A stretch of DNA of 64,000 nt, taken from Spisula solida. Lineage: Eukaryota > Mollusca > Bivalvia > Venerida > Mactridae. Numbering within the stretch: the first letter of the stretch is position 1; each line of letters begins with the position of its first letter. A program made the translations under genes and the position numbers. Where the stretch lies: NCBI GenBank assembly GCA_947247005.1, contig OX365955.1:630001-694000 (forward strand), in the 5' to 3' direction. Below are positions 41,901 to 47,623 of the stretch, piece after piece. The notes beneath the pieces are model-generated. The model was not told where the DNA came from, searched no databases, and saw only the letters and a program-made list of their open reading frames with translations.

Positions 41901-44463
41901 GTATCGACCAATCATTGACCTCTCGACTTAGATGTGAGTGTATCGACCAATCAATGACCTCTAGACATAGATGTGAGTGTATCAACCAATCATTGACCTC
42001 TAGACATAGATGTGAGTGTATCAACCAATCATTGACCTCTAGACTTAGATGTGAGTGTATCGACCAATCATTGACCTCTAGACTTAGATGTGAGTGTATC
42101 GACCAATCATTGACCTCTAGACTTAGATGCGAGTGTATCGACCAATCATTGACCTCTAGACTTAGATGTGAGTGTATCAACCAATCATTGAGCTTTAGAC
42201 TTAGATGTGAGTGTATCAACCAATGATTGACCTCTAGACTTAGATGTGAGTGTATCAACCAATCATTGAACTCTAGACATAGATGTGAGTGTATCGACCA
42301 ATCATTGACCTCTAGACATAGATGTGAGTGTATCAACCAATCATTGAGCTTTATGCATAGATGTGTGAGTGTATCAACCAATCATTGACCTCTAGACTTA
42401 GATGTGAGTGTATCAACCAATCATTGAGCTTTATGCATAGATGTGTGAGTGTATCGACCAATCGTTAGCCTCTAGACTTAGACGTGAGTGTATCAACCAA
42501 TCATTGAGCTTTATGCATAGACGTGTGAGTGTATCGACCAATCATTGACCTCTAGACTTAGATGTGAGTGTATCAACCAATCATTGAGCTTTATGCATAG
42601 ATGTGTGAGTGTATCGACCAATCAGTGAACTCTAGACATAGATGTGTGAGTGTATCAACCAATCATTGAGCTCTAGACGTAGATGTGAGTGTATCAACCA
42701 ATCAGTGAGCTCTATACATAGATGTGTGAGTGTAGCGACCAATCAGTGAGCTCTAGACTTAGAAGTGTGAGTGTATCCACCAACCAGTGAGCTCTATAGA
42801 CTTAGACTTTAGAGCTGTTTGGGTATCGACCAATCAGTGCGCTCTAGACTTAGACTTTTGAAGTGTGAGTGTATCGACCAATCAGTGAGCTCTATAGACT
42901 TAGACTTTAGAGGTGTTTGGGTATCGACCAATCAGTGCGCTCTAGACTTAGACTTTAGAGGTGTTTGGGTATCGACCAATCAGTGCGCTCTAGACTTAGA
43001 ATTTAGAGGTGTTTTGGGTATCGACCAATCAGTGTGCTCTAGACTTAGACTTTAGAGGTGTTTGGGTATCGAACAATGATTTGAGCTCTAAACATTGAGG
43101 TGTGTATGCTTAGAGATTCCACATTTTAAAATGGCAACTGTAACAGTCTTGTAAAGTTAATAGACTCAAGTTTGGACTTGTGTGCGCATTATTTATCAAG
43201 ATATCGCTTTTACTGACAACTTGAGACGATCTTAGTGTTAAACATCGAGCATGACCAAACATCAGCATTGCAATGAGTGGTTCAAATATACTGGCAGGCG
43301 TCCTCCATCTGGACACTTTTGGCATATTTTTCACGATAACTCGAGAAATGTGTAAAACAAGTCATTGAAATTTCACCTGAACGAAGCTAGGTTCGTCTCT
43401 GAACTGAAGAGCTAATTTGTTTACTTCTAAACATAGGTCAAGTGCATTTTTGAGGGCCGTTGTACGGGGTCACTTCATCACCTCATTTTTAAATCCAACA
43501 GGACCATCAATCCAGACACCTTGTAGTCGCGATTTTTATTACGAAAATAGCGTTAAATATCGAAATAAATTTATAATGCATCAAGGGAGAGCACCAATGA
43601 ATGGTTTGTACAAAATTTGTAGAACTTATCTCCCATGTATATTGAAAAAATATCGATCAAAACTTAGCGTTAAATTTTAAACGTTCACTTTATATAGCAG
43701 ACATTTTTATACAAAATGGCGTTGTACTATGTTTTGAAACTCTGCACCTATTTACTAAAGCTATATTTTCTTTGTTTAACTGTTAACAAAACATCGCATA
43801 GGCTTACCTCATATTTAGCATAAGGACCGTAGTTTACATTTCAGGGCTGCGCAGAAGAATTGCGCATGCGCAGTTATGCGATTTTCGACTTCCCCCGTAA
43901 TGTAAACAAGCCTCGCGAGTTCAGACGAAAATAAATGCGACAGTTCTTGCAAAATATTTAACTTCATTCGTTGCTACTTCGTAGTGTTGATGCAAATCAA
44001 GCGCCTAATTGATTGACAACATATGATCAAAATTAATGGCCACGATAAGTGTTTTTGGGTCTGTACGGATTGGTGGTCGTCCGGATTTGGTGGTCGTCCG
44101 GATTGGTGGTCGTCCGGATTTGCTGGTCGCCAGCCACTAATGCTCCATCAGGATGCGTAAATATGCTTAAGATTTACCTCAATCAGGAGCAATAAAGGTG
44201 CATTTTTACATTCCAGGTGAATGGGACGAAAGTTATGCTCGCTATTCATTAATTTAAGCTTGATCGGGCAATAAAAGCCTGATAGCCCGATTAGGCAATG
44301 TTTAGATATTGATTTTGATAAGGCTAATTTGAGATGAAATTCTGTCTAAAATCTGGAAAAAATAATAATCACCAAAGCTGTAGGAATTGACAACATGTGT
44401 GAAGTACGAAGAAAACAATGTTCTTACTTCCTGTACGAACTTCTTAACAAGTTTGTTCTCCAT
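6259..44463 (-). CDS. USH1C: Harmonin orthologue, full gene model (11 exons, short isoform)
   Basis: Harmonin is a PDZ scaffold of microvilli and stereocilia that binds cadherin-type links and myosin partners; that role is inferred from the family. Eleven exons on the minus strand join in phase into 521 codons plus a stop. Residues 1-80 match the harmonin homology domain, about 85-172 PDZ1 (carboxylate loop S-F-G-F at 98-101, then VGDEIVRVNG), and about 208-292 PDZ2 (loop S-L-G-C at 221-224, then VGDQLIEVNG). The linker SWQYVDKS corresponds to TWQYVDQF in the human protein. The tail (293-521) is acidic and ends in a stop. The order HHD-PDZ1-PDZ2 separates harmonin from whirlin and PDZD7. Human short isoforms also lack the third PDZ domain. 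Introns are long and full of repeats. Alternative first exons and a longer coiled-coil isoform are listed separately. Identification is from remembered human sequence, not a search. Confidence 0.93.
7052..7145 (+). repeat. tRNA-derived SINE head
   Basis: GGGGCAAGGTGGTTTGGGTT is an A-box-like segment and GGTTCGAATC a B box, spaced as in a tRNA-derived Pol III promoter. The flanking sequence does not fold as a complete tRNA, so a SINE fragment is preferred. Confidence 0.55.
7436..7637 (-). CDS. USH1C: Harmonin exon 10, PDZ2 core
   Basis: The 202-base exon carries most of PDZ2: IISGPRQYPGIFIETIRPGS, then LGADYGLEVGDQLIEVNG and HKEAIVELKG. Human harmonin has [20 protein letters not shown] and LEIGDQIVEVNG. 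Acceptor TATTACAG, donor GTAAGTG, exit phase 0. From here transcripts can go to the short terminal exon (6259-6948) or, presumably, to the coiled-coil exons further left. Confidence 0.95.
7733..7815 (-). mobile_element. Short hAT-like MITE fragment
   Basis: GAGTACTTGATCAGAAGATT and its reverse complement form a palindrome ending GTTGCCATCTCTA. The same end (AGAGATGGCAACGAGTACTA) recurs at 61062-61081, so it is a dispersed terminal sequence. Confidence 0.45.
8257..9104. mobile_element. pogo/Tigger-like non-autonomous element, 848 bp
   Basis: The ends are inverted copies: CAGTAGAACTTCGATGCCTC on the left and GAGGCATCGAAGTTCAACTG on the right, flanked by TA on both sides (8255-8256 and 9105-9106). 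Internal subterminal copies of TTCGAGGCATCTA are present. No transposase frame is visible. Confidence 0.85.
9362..9456. mobile_element. Diverged CTGTAAAATCAT-type MITE
   Basis: It starts ACTGTAAAATCATTAATATT and ends in an imperfect inverted AACAATTTTAC. Relatives are at 15750-15836 and 49304-49641. Confidence 0.5.
9633..9721 (-). CDS. USH1C: Harmonin exon 9, start of PDZ2
   Basis: The exon starts after CTATTCCAG in phase 0 and ends at a GTAAGA donor in phase 2. It encodes a Ser/Thr-rich linker (VSVTSTASSSDD) and NLVKIFINLRGASSLGC, the first strand and carboxylate loop of PDZ2 (human VFISLVGSRGLGC). A decayed copy of its first half and acceptor lies just upstream at 9757-9812. Confidence 0.88.
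9757..9812 (-). pseudogene. Decayed duplicate of harmonin exon 9 start
   Basis: On the minus strand this reads TGTCTGTTACATCCACTACA then AGTTCTAACGATGATAACCT, a diverged copy of the first half of exon 9 and its acceptor context. It runs into a stop after about 18 codons, so it is a relic of a tandem duplication of about 77 bp. Confidence 0.8.
9925..11312 (+). repeat. CCAAT-core minisatellite array M2, about 34 units of 40 bp
   Basis: The consensus is GGTGTGTCAATATTGTCCAA plus TGAGAGCCCTCTATTCTTAA. Higher-order structure is visible: blocks of several units recur in the same variant order. It ends within about 20 bases of harmonin exon 8. Confidence 0.97.
11329..11389 (-). CDS. USH1C: Harmonin exon 8, inter-PDZ linker
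   Basis: A GCTTACAG acceptor and GTAATT donor bound this 61-base exon (phase 2 to 0). It encodes SATDPVSWQYVDKSATVRSQ, with SWQYVDKS matching human TWQYVDQF. An internal GTAAGG at the ACT|GTAAGG position is a possible alternative donor that keeps the frame but shortens the linker. A 40-bp minisatellite array starts within 20 bases of the donor. Confidence 0.88.
11787..13270 (-). repeat. AGGTCA-rich interspersed element, copy V1, interrupted
   Basis: Reverse orientation: it begins ACAAGAGGGCCCAAAGGGCC and ends ACAGGTGAGCTAAAA. The inside is tandem units of about 145 bp carrying TGACCTTGTGACCTAG and related words. A GACGGACGACGGACG tract lies next to the terminal stem. A non-LTR fragment is inserted at 12208-12603. 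Confidence 0.9.
12208..12603 (-). mobile_element. 5'-truncated non-LTR retrotransposon 3' end
   Basis: On the minus strand it encodes the C-terminal part of a reverse transcriptase polyprotein (LMIEVGRHQGVPRNQRYC, then CKYCQNTIEDEFHFLLICPF), including the usual zinc-knuckle-like CxxC...H...C. The 3' end is a (TTGAA)n tail. TGACT duplications flank it at 12203-12207 and 12604-12608, and the host repeat unit resumes exactly after them. Confidence 0.9.
13578..13762 (-). repeat. tRNA-derived repeat with opposed A boxes
   Basis: The minus strand reads CTTCGTAGCTCAATGGTTAG ... GGGTTCCAATCCGGGTGG, an A box and B box. A second TGTAGCTCAATGGTTGGCAT lies on the plus strand at 13584-13603, giving an inverted arrangement. 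It looks like a SINE pair, not a working tRNA gene. Confidence 0.55.
13782..13806 (-). CDS. USH1C: Harmonin exon 7, 25-base microexon
   Basis: Only 25 bases lie between ATTTTACAG and GTAAGTT. With the split codons at each end it encodes N-IGMVPIK-Q, which fills the gap between KVT of exon 6 and SATDPVSWQY of exon 8. Human harmonin has RHIGLIPVKSS here, the last PDZ1 strand. Skipping it would shift the frame, since 25 is not a multiple of three. Confidence 0.88.
13818..13967 (+). repeat. 21-29 bp tandem repeat abutting the harmonin microexon
   Basis: Units of AAATCATGTGGTACATTAAG type start 12 bases upstream of the microexon acceptor (exon start at 13806). Confidence 0.85.
14373..14638. mobile_element. 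Hairpin-ended MITE with GACG microsatellite
   Basis: The left end AGTCCCCTACCGGTTTT is the inverse of the right end AAAACCGGTAGGGGACT. Just inside the right end TAGTCCCCTCCGGT pairs with the terminus to form a hairpin, preceded by GACGGACGGACTGACT repeats. A second, 5'-incomplete copy is at 31160-31640. Confidence 0.75.
14728..14972 (+). repeat. Compound (ACCAG)n-(GACA)n microsatellite
   Basis: Pentamer ACCAG copies with GGACAG interruptions give way to GACA and GAGACA repeats over about 245 bases. It makes five overlapping spurious reading frames on both strands. Confidence 0.97.
15750..15836. mobile_element. Short CTGTAAAATCAT-type MITE
   Basis: ACTGTAAAATCATGTATTTT at the left and the inverse AATTAATGATTTAACAGT at the right enclose a short palindromic body. 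Confidence 0.6.
16083..16817 (+). mobile_element. 5'-truncated non-LTR retrotransposon with poly(A) and target duplication
   Basis: The element encodes the C-terminal end of a reverse transcriptase protein (CYFCNSYEETIEHLFWSC; continuous frame about 16197-16625), followed by a 3' UTR with an (AT)n run and a poly(A) tail. TACTTGAAGT flanks it exactly at 16073-16082 and 16818-16827. The upstream frame KLRDFQYKYLKRVVATNKLL continues to the truncation point. It resembles L1/Tx1-type elements. Confidence 0.9.
17395..17503 (-). CDS. USH1C: Harmonin exon 6, PDZ1 core
   Basis: It encodes VGDEIVRVNGFTIAQAIHDE and VLNLIKGRDDIELKVT, very close to human [20 protein letters not shown]. The donor is GTATGT and the phase runs 0 to 1. 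The acceptor (CCATGGTTACAG) is embedded in the first unit of the 42-bp tandem array that occupies 17505-18490. Confidence 0.95.
17505..18490 (+). repeat. 42-bp tandem array containing a splice acceptor
   Basis: About 23 units of AACCATGGAAATACATAGAA followed by TTAACAATTGTAGAAATGTT. The first unit contains the acceptor of harmonin exon 6. Read on the minus strand every unit has CCATGGTTACA, one or two bases short of the real CCATGGTTACAG. Confidence 0.95.
18878..18951 (-). CDS. USH1C: Harmonin exon 5, PDZ1 middle
   Basis: The exon runs from ATACTTCAG to a GTAATC donor, phase 1 to 0. It encodes YEHSVGVFVSRVVPGSQAEH then KGLQ, aligning with human [20 protein letters not shown] VGLQ. Confidence 0.92.
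19045..19400 (+). repeat. tRNA-derived SINE
   Basis: The head GTGGTCGAGTGGATAACGCT (A box) and GGTTCGAATCTGGACGTGAC (B box) is tRNA-like. A body follows with GGTGCTATACACCGGGCATG and a CACACACACAC end. It lies in a harmonin intron in antisense orientation. Confidence 0.7.
19768..19895 (-). CDS. USH1C: Harmonin exon 4, HHD end and start of PDZ1
   Basis: A TTTTCAG acceptor and GTTGGT donor bound this 128-base exon (phase 2 in, phase 1 out). It encodes PLIRPQHQQQYDKLSP, matching human PLIPLKHQVEYDQLTP, then RLRVIKLHRR and SFGFAVRG, the first strand and carboxylate loop of PDZ1. Both exon 3 and the alternative MGCF exon end in the phase this exon needs. Confidence 0.93.
19978..20660 (-). repeat. 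AGGTCA-rich interspersed element, copy V2
   Basis: It has the same termini as V1 (AACAAGAGGGCCCAACGGGC ... TTTGTGACAGGAGTGCTAAA) and about 2.5 internal units. The terminal stem has mutated. Confidence 0.88.
20971..21658. mobile_element. Harbinger-like MITE with long inverted repeats, interrupted
   Basis: Arms of about 85 bases are inverted copies (left ACACGGTATGAATCCTGATA, right end GGATTCATACCGTGT; both carry TTCCGTCAGAGCCATATGAA or its inverse). TTA flanks both ends, a three-base duplication typical of PIF/Harbinger elements. A second element fills the middle. Confidence 0.75.
21061..21511. mobile_element. CAGGGTTCCCAC MITE nested in the Harbinger-like element
   Basis: The ends are CAGGGTTCCCAC and GTGGGAACCCTG, flanked by TATGT on both sides. 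Multiple copies of TTCCCTGACTTTTCCCTGA sit near both ends. There is no coding capacity. Confidence 0.8.
21849..23312. mobile_element. pogo/Tigger-like non-autonomous element, 1464 bp
   Basis: The terminal repeats are CAGTAAAACCTCGGTAATAC and ATAACGAGGTTTTACTG, with TA at 21847-21848 and 23313-23314. Subterminal ATTCGAGC/CTCGAG words recur. No transposase frame is present. Confidence 0.88.
23710..23801 (-). CDS. USH1C: Alternative first exon of harmonin, MGCF membrane-anchor N-terminus
   Basis: Within the intron between exons 3 and 4, an ATG in good context (AATATGG) opens 30 codons plus two bases, ending at CAG|GTATTG. The exit phase (2) is exactly what exon 4 requires, giving ...WVTRHD-R-PLIRPQ. 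The product begins MGCFGWRKKRVKKPWLKR: Gly2 and Cys3 form a myristoylation/palmitoylation signature followed by a polybasic run, as in Src-family kinases. The isoform would have 489 residues, lack the HHD, and keep PDZ1, PDZ2 and the tail. No transcript evidence is available here. Confidence 0.62.
23840..24060. repeat. Solitary repeat ends and one minisatellite unit
   Basis: ACAGTAACACCTCGCTAGAG and ACAGTACAACCTCCCCAGAG look like solitary Tigger-like ends; the second recurs at 32850. A single unit GTGAGCTCTCATTGCTCAAT of the CCAAT family lies at about 23985-24030, on the opposite strand to the harmonin arrays. Confidence 0.5.
24060..25620. other. Intronic, nothing recognised
   Basis: AT-rich unique-looking sequence. 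TACCTACCTACCCAA is a short simple repeat at about 24735-24750. I see no exon or element. Confidence 0.4.
25680..26095 (+). repeat. 18-bp tandem array, about 23 units
   Basis: The unit CCCCTTAGTTACAGCTCT is divisible by three, so it opens frames on both strands (LVTALP on one, KGSAVT on the other). It is not a gene. Confidence 0.95.
26100..26650 (+). repeat. Interspersed element with about 185-bp internal units
   Basis: Three diverged units of TGGGTTGGGGTCATGATGGT type end in GACGCCGACGCTCGGGTGAC. A related copy in the same orientation is at 28600-28855. Confidence 0.75.
26917..27350 (-). repeat. AGGTCA-type element, second subfamily, partial
   Basis: ACAAGAGGATCATAGATCCT and the following CACCTGCTAAACATGGCC match, inverted, the right end of the full copy at 50991-51916. 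Confidence 0.8.
27930..28290 (+). repeat. Dispersed palindromic repeat, copy 1
   Basis: GAGTGCTCATTACATAGTAT and ATCGTATGTAATGAACACAA form an imperfect inverted repeat, followed by CAAGGCATGGATTGGCTAAT. A reverse-oriented relative is at 57290-57705. Confidence 0.65.
28340..28490 (+). repeat. Tandem duplication of about 77 bp
   Basis: GACCACAGCTAGGTTACATG and the following TAATTGCAATTTAAAAGTTT occur twice in succession with few differences. Confidence 0.9.
28868..28951 (-). CDS. USH1C: Harmonin exon 3, second half of HHD
   Basis: This 84-base exon follows a TTTACAG acceptor, ends at GTAAGG, and keeps phase 2 at both ends. It encodes TSDVNKLVLDLKKLINDPHK and LEIYEFI. Human harmonin has [20 protein letters not shown] in the same place. 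A 41-bp minisatellite starts about 40 bases upstream of the acceptor. Confidence 0.92.
28988..29462 (+). repeat. CCAAT-core minisatellite array M3
   Basis: About twelve 41-bp units of GAAGGTGTGGCAATATTGAC then CAATGAGAGCTCACTATGAC. It begins about 40 bases upstream of harmonin exon 3. Confidence 0.95.
30292..30359 (-). CDS. USH1C: Harmonin exon 2, HHD helix
   Basis: The exon lies between a TCATCAG acceptor and a GTAAGT donor and runs phase 0 to phase 2. It encodes VREVITDEKEQDSLFEMLKK followed by YQ. The human counterpart is [20 protein letters not shown] YH, so the helical pattern of the domain is kept. Confidence 0.9.
30540..30675 (+). repeat. CCAAT-core minisatellite array M4
   Basis: Three to four units (AATATTGACCAATGAGAGCT) lie about 180 bases upstream of harmonin exon 2. 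Confidence 0.9.
31160..31640 (+). mobile_element. Second hairpin-ended element with expanded GACT/GACG tract
   Basis: It shares the body (ACGTGCATAATCCCCTTATT) and the right hairpin end with 14373-14638. (GACT)n has expanded at 31270-31370, and an unrelated 140-base insert separates two GACG tracts. The left inverted end is missing. Confidence 0.8.
31786..31824 (-). CDS. USH1C: Possible second alternative first exon of harmonin (MDFQ)
   Basis: About 1.4 kb upstream of exon 2, an ATG in strong context (AAACATGG) encodes MDFQAMLLEFDTK, followed by a GTATGC donor in phase 0. It joins exon 2 in frame to read LLEFDTK-VREVITDE. The spacing of hydrophobic and basic residues resembles both exon 1 (KKFVQE-VREV) and human (AREFRHK-VDFL). 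It could be an alternative promoter product or a chance open stretch. Confidence 0.35.
32316..32446 (+). repeat. 22-bp tandem repeat, six copies
   Basis: The unit CACCGGGCCCTTAACCTAAA plus AT is nearly identical in all copies. Confidence 0.95.
33765..33900 (+). repeat. (GTGA)n microsatellite, about 33 repeats
   Basis: An uninterrupted GTGA tract of about 134 bases encodes a spurious THSL repeat on the minus strand. Its purity suggests it is polymorphic. Confidence 0.98.
34206..36610 (-). mobile_element. Non-LTR retrotransposon, 5' truncated, with (TCTA)n tail
   Basis: Minus-strand frames at about 36115-36605 encode the reverse transcriptase C-terminus (FDYACSMWYHGLTQSLKSKL; later HSYNTRLREQGGFAIP and SGISLWNKLPASI). 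The 3' end reads CTGAATAAAATCTATCTATC. It is inserted in a unit of the surrounding array and is interrupted by a hAT-like element. The frame is broken. Confidence 0.85.
34308..35679. mobile_element. hAT-like non-autonomous element, 1372 bp
   Basis: The ends are TAGGGTTGTCAA and TTGACAACTCTA. The 8-base duplication ATAAATAA is perfect at 34300-34307 and 35680-35687. Subterminal ATCCGGATGTCCGA and TCCGAACG motifs occur at both ends. No long frame is present, so it needs a transposase supplied in trans. Confidence 0.92.
37330..37815 (+). repeat. Dispersed 'AGTAACAGTGACCTTGACC' repeat
   Basis: Three diverged units contain AGTAACAGTGACCTTGACC and AAGCTGCATCTTCACAAAAG. Relatives are at 33385-33560 and, reversed, at 54820-54965. 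Confidence 0.7.
38030..38172 (-). repeat. tRNA-derived SINE (intact tRNA-like head)
   Basis: The minus strand reads GCCTAGCCGGCTCAGTCGGT with AGAGC, then GGGTCCCGGGTTCGAGCCCC, a full A box and B box with a foldable T arm. The head continues into a body (CACATTTTTCTCACCTAGTT) instead of ending at a discriminator base, so a SINE is preferred to a tRNA gene. Confidence 0.7.
38215..38285 (+). repeat. CCAAT-family minisatellite remnant M5
   Basis: Two units (GTGTCAATATTGATCAATGA and GAGCTCATTATGCC) in the same orientation as the other harmonin arrays. Confidence 0.85.
38386..39638. mobile_element. pogo/Tigger-like non-autonomous element, 1253 bp
   Basis: CAGTCAACTCTCGTTATCTC at the left is inverted at the right as AGATAACAAGAGTTGACTG. 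The left flank is TA; the right flank is CA, probably a mutated TA. No transposase frame is seen. Confidence 0.78.
39800..43095 (+). repeat. Large 39-bp CCAAT-family minisatellite M6, about 80 units
   Basis: The consensus is GATGTGAGTGTATCAACCAA plus TCATTGACCTCTAGACATA. Because 39 is a multiple of three, the array opens frames of up to 348 codons on the minus strand (HSHLCLEVNDWLI) and 297 on the plus (CECINQSLTSRHR). At 42700-43095 it changes to a longer GACTTTAGAGGTGTTTGGGT variant. It lies in harmonin intron 1. Confidence 0.97.
43096..43850. other. Unique-looking sequence, no gene supported
   Basis: Open frames at 43110-43334 (minus) and 43417-43680 (plus) show no recognisable domain and no splice context. 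It is intronic to harmonin and close to the putative promoter. Confidence 0.35.
43861..43872. promoter_or_regulatory. NRF1-type palindrome TGCGCATGCGCA
   Basis: A perfect 12-base palindrome matching the NRF1 core GCGCATGCGC lies in a locally CpG-rich stretch. A CTCGCGAG motif follows at about 43912-43919. Such pairs mark animal promoters. The site is just inside harmonin intron 1, so it could serve harmonin or an unseen 5' exon of the divergent plus-strand gene. Confidence 0.45.
44066..44131 (+). repeat. Short tandem repeat near promoter region
   Basis: About four copies of a 16-18 base unit (GGTGGTCGTCCGGATT) lie near the presumed promoter region. Confidence 0.7.
44428..44463 (-). CDS. USH1C: Harmonin exon 1, start of HHD
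   Basis: This exon encodes MENKLVKKFVQE and ends at a GTAAGAAC donor in phase 0. It aligns with human MDRKVAREFRHK. The start codon is the first ATG. It is preceded on the minus strand by sequence with no in-frame homology, so it is the likely translation start of the HHD isoform. Confidence 0.85.
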
Positions 44464-46649
44464 GTTGACAACTGACGATCAATAATTGATAAAACAAACA
44501 AAAATAAATGCCTCGCCCAACTTTTTACGGTGACGAAGTAAACAAATGCTCTGTTAAATTGTCCTATGATAACAGAATGGTTTAAAACCCAAGCAATTTT
44601 TTCCGGACAACCGACATAAATCGTAACCGACGTTTCGTATAAAACATGTTAGCAAAATAATGATGTTGCTACAAAAAATCGACAATTATTTATTATGAAA
44701 TATGTAAAAATTGTTATATTTGTGCAATTTTATGTTGTTTTTTTTAGTCAGAATTCGAAAATTTATATCGGTCAACGGTGCTAGCTTCGCCACTAATGGA
44801 AAGTTCACCGAAAACCGTCCTGATCCGAGGTAAACTGCATTTTTGTTTATTTCACGATCCTCGATAAGACAGCTGTAATTATCCATTGAAATAAATCGTT
44901 TGGCGTATTTTGAATTACAAAATTTACGATGCAACATTTTTTTCTAACGAATGATCTGAATTAAAGGATCCAGAATTCGGTTGATCGACACAGTCAATTT
45001 GACCCCGATGATCGGCCGCTGACGTAATCCAGTCAGCTGTTATGTTTATTTTAAAGAGAAGGGTACACTTTCATAAAGTTTGGTCATATTGATGTTACAT
45101 TGTTGTTATTATACATCGATTGTTGTGACTAAGTACAAGTTGATCCATAGTTTACATTGTCAGCAATATTGACCGTATTCTGCCAATTTCTGGTTAATTT
45201 GCACTTGTGCAACACTGATGACTAAGAATTCAATTTGACCTAGACTGCTGTAGCCTGTTGCCTCAACCTTATTCCTACCAAAAACTTAAATAGTTTAATA
45301 CTTTCAATGTTGGCCCTAATTAAGGACCTGCAGCTTATGAGACTTGCTGGTCCGACAGAATTCTAGGTGGCCGTTAGGCCAAATAAAAAAGGCAGTGGCT
45401 AGTCGTCCGGCACCGGAGCAACAGCGGCGATACTCCCTTGGTATATCATGGTATCGCCCCGTTTCTACCATTAAACTACGCGATGAGAATCTAAATGTCG
45501 CCATAGGGCGCCTAAATTTATCAATGTCAATAACTTTAATTTAATATAGTTTTCAAATACTAAATCTGTCTTAATATTTACATAAAGACTCAGTTTACTT
45601 GTGCTAGCACATTCAGATCCCCAATTTTGAATAAATTCATCTTTAAGTCTTTGTTCAAAATTAAACAAAAATAAGTCCGGTCTATTCACACACTGGGCCT
45701 CCCAAACATAACCAAACCCATTCTCAAGGAGACACTTTTTGACATCTGTAGCCCAGTTGTGGTAACCAAGAGCATCATAATGTACAAGCATATTATAACA
45801 TAATCGAACATATCTACTAGAAGGCATTGACAATATCCCAACCAGTATTTAATACAGTGTTTTGCTGCAAGTATGTACATAGGAAAACGCCTCAGATCTC
45901 CTAGCACAGCATTGTTGCATGAATTGTTGCTGACATGTAGCAGGCATTTACAAGCATATAATTGGAGAGATTCCATCTTTGGTGAACATTTTAAACCCCA
46001 CAGTTCAGATCCATATAACATAATTGTACTAACTTTTGCATCAAACAATTTAAAAAATAATTTATATTATAAGGAATACAGGATATTTCATGCAGGGAGT
46101 TAAAGATATGCGCCAAAGCCATTTTGGCTTTAATGGTCATGGTTTCAGACATTTTATATAATGACAGTCTGTTAGAAAAATACAGACCCACATAGGTAAA
46201 ACCATTTAATACTTCAATTTGAGAATCATTGTATGTCCATTTCTCCCTTCTTGACAGTCTGCCTCCCCCTTTGAACACAATTACTTTCGTTTTTGCGATA
46301 TTAACAGTTAATTAGGAGTCATTACAAATCTTTTGTAAAAAATTAAATTGTCTTTGGAGTCCTATAATAGTATCCGCTGCCAAAGCAATGTCATCTGCGA
46401 ACATAAGTATAAAGATTTCAACTAAGCTTGGAAAAAGCTGAATTCCCCTTACATTACTGCTTTGTAATAGCCCATTTAATTCATTGATAAAAAAGTGCAA
46501 ACAAAATCGGACTAAGTTTACAACCTGCCTTAAACGCTGTTGGCAGGGAAATGAGCGTGCCATGGTACCCTGTGCTCTAACACACCCCTTTACTGATACA
46601 TAAATAGATAGGATGGCTAAAAATAATTTACCCTTAACACCATTTCTTT

Positions 46650-47623
46650 TTAGCTCACCTGTCACAAAGTGACAGAGTGAGCTTTTGTGATCACTCTTCG
46701 TCCGTCCGTCCGTCAACAATTTGCTTGTGTAGACACTAGAGGTCACAATTTTGACTTAATCTTTATGAAACTTGGTCACAATGATCATCTCAACAAAATC
46801 TAGGTCAAGTTCGATATTGGGTCATCCGGGGTCAAAAACTAGGTCACAAGGTCAAATTATAGAAAAACCTTGTGTAGTCACTAGAGGTCACAATTTTGAC
46901 TTAATCTTTATGAAACTTGGTTACAATGATCATCTCAACAAAATCTAGGTCAAGTGCGGTATTGGGTCATCCTGGGTCAAAAACTAGGTCACAAGGTCAA
47001 ATTATAGAAAAACCTTGTGTAGTCACTAGAGGTCACAATTTTGACTTAATCTTTATGAAACTTGGTCACAATGATCATCTCAACAAAATCTAGGTCAAGT
47101 TCGATATTGGGTCATCCGGGGTCAAAAACTAGGTCACAAGGTCAAATCATAGAAAAACCTTGTGTAGTCACTAGAGGTCACAATTTTGACCTAATCTTTA
47201 TGAAACTTGGTCACAATGATCATCTCAACAAAATTTAGGTCAAGTTCGATATTGGGTCATCCGGGGTCAAAAACTAGGTCACAAGGTCAAATCATAGAAA
47301 AACCTTGTGTAGACACTAAAGGTCACAATTTTGACTAAATCTTTATGAAACTTGGTCACAATGATCATCTAAACAAAATCTAGATCAAGTTCGATATTGG
47401 GTCATCCGGGGTCAAAAACTAGGTCACAAGGTCAAATCATAGAAAAACCTTGTATAGTCACTAGTGGTCACAATTTTGGCCTAATCCTTATGAAACTTGG
47501 TCAGAGTGATCATCTCAACAAAATCTAGGTCAAGTGCGATATTGCATCAGGGTCACAAATCACAGGTCTTGTATGTACTGCTATAACAGGTGAGCGACCT
47601 AGGGCCCTTTGGGCCCTCTTGTT
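46650..47623 (+). repeat. AGGTCA-rich interspersed element, copy V3, inside the non-LTR element
   Basis: It starts TAGCTCACCTGTCACAAAGT and ends GGCCCTTTGGGCCCTCTTGT. Six units of about 145 bp include AGGTCACAAGGTCA in most copies. It splits the reverse transcriptase between the FIDF and FADD regions. Confidence 0.92.
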
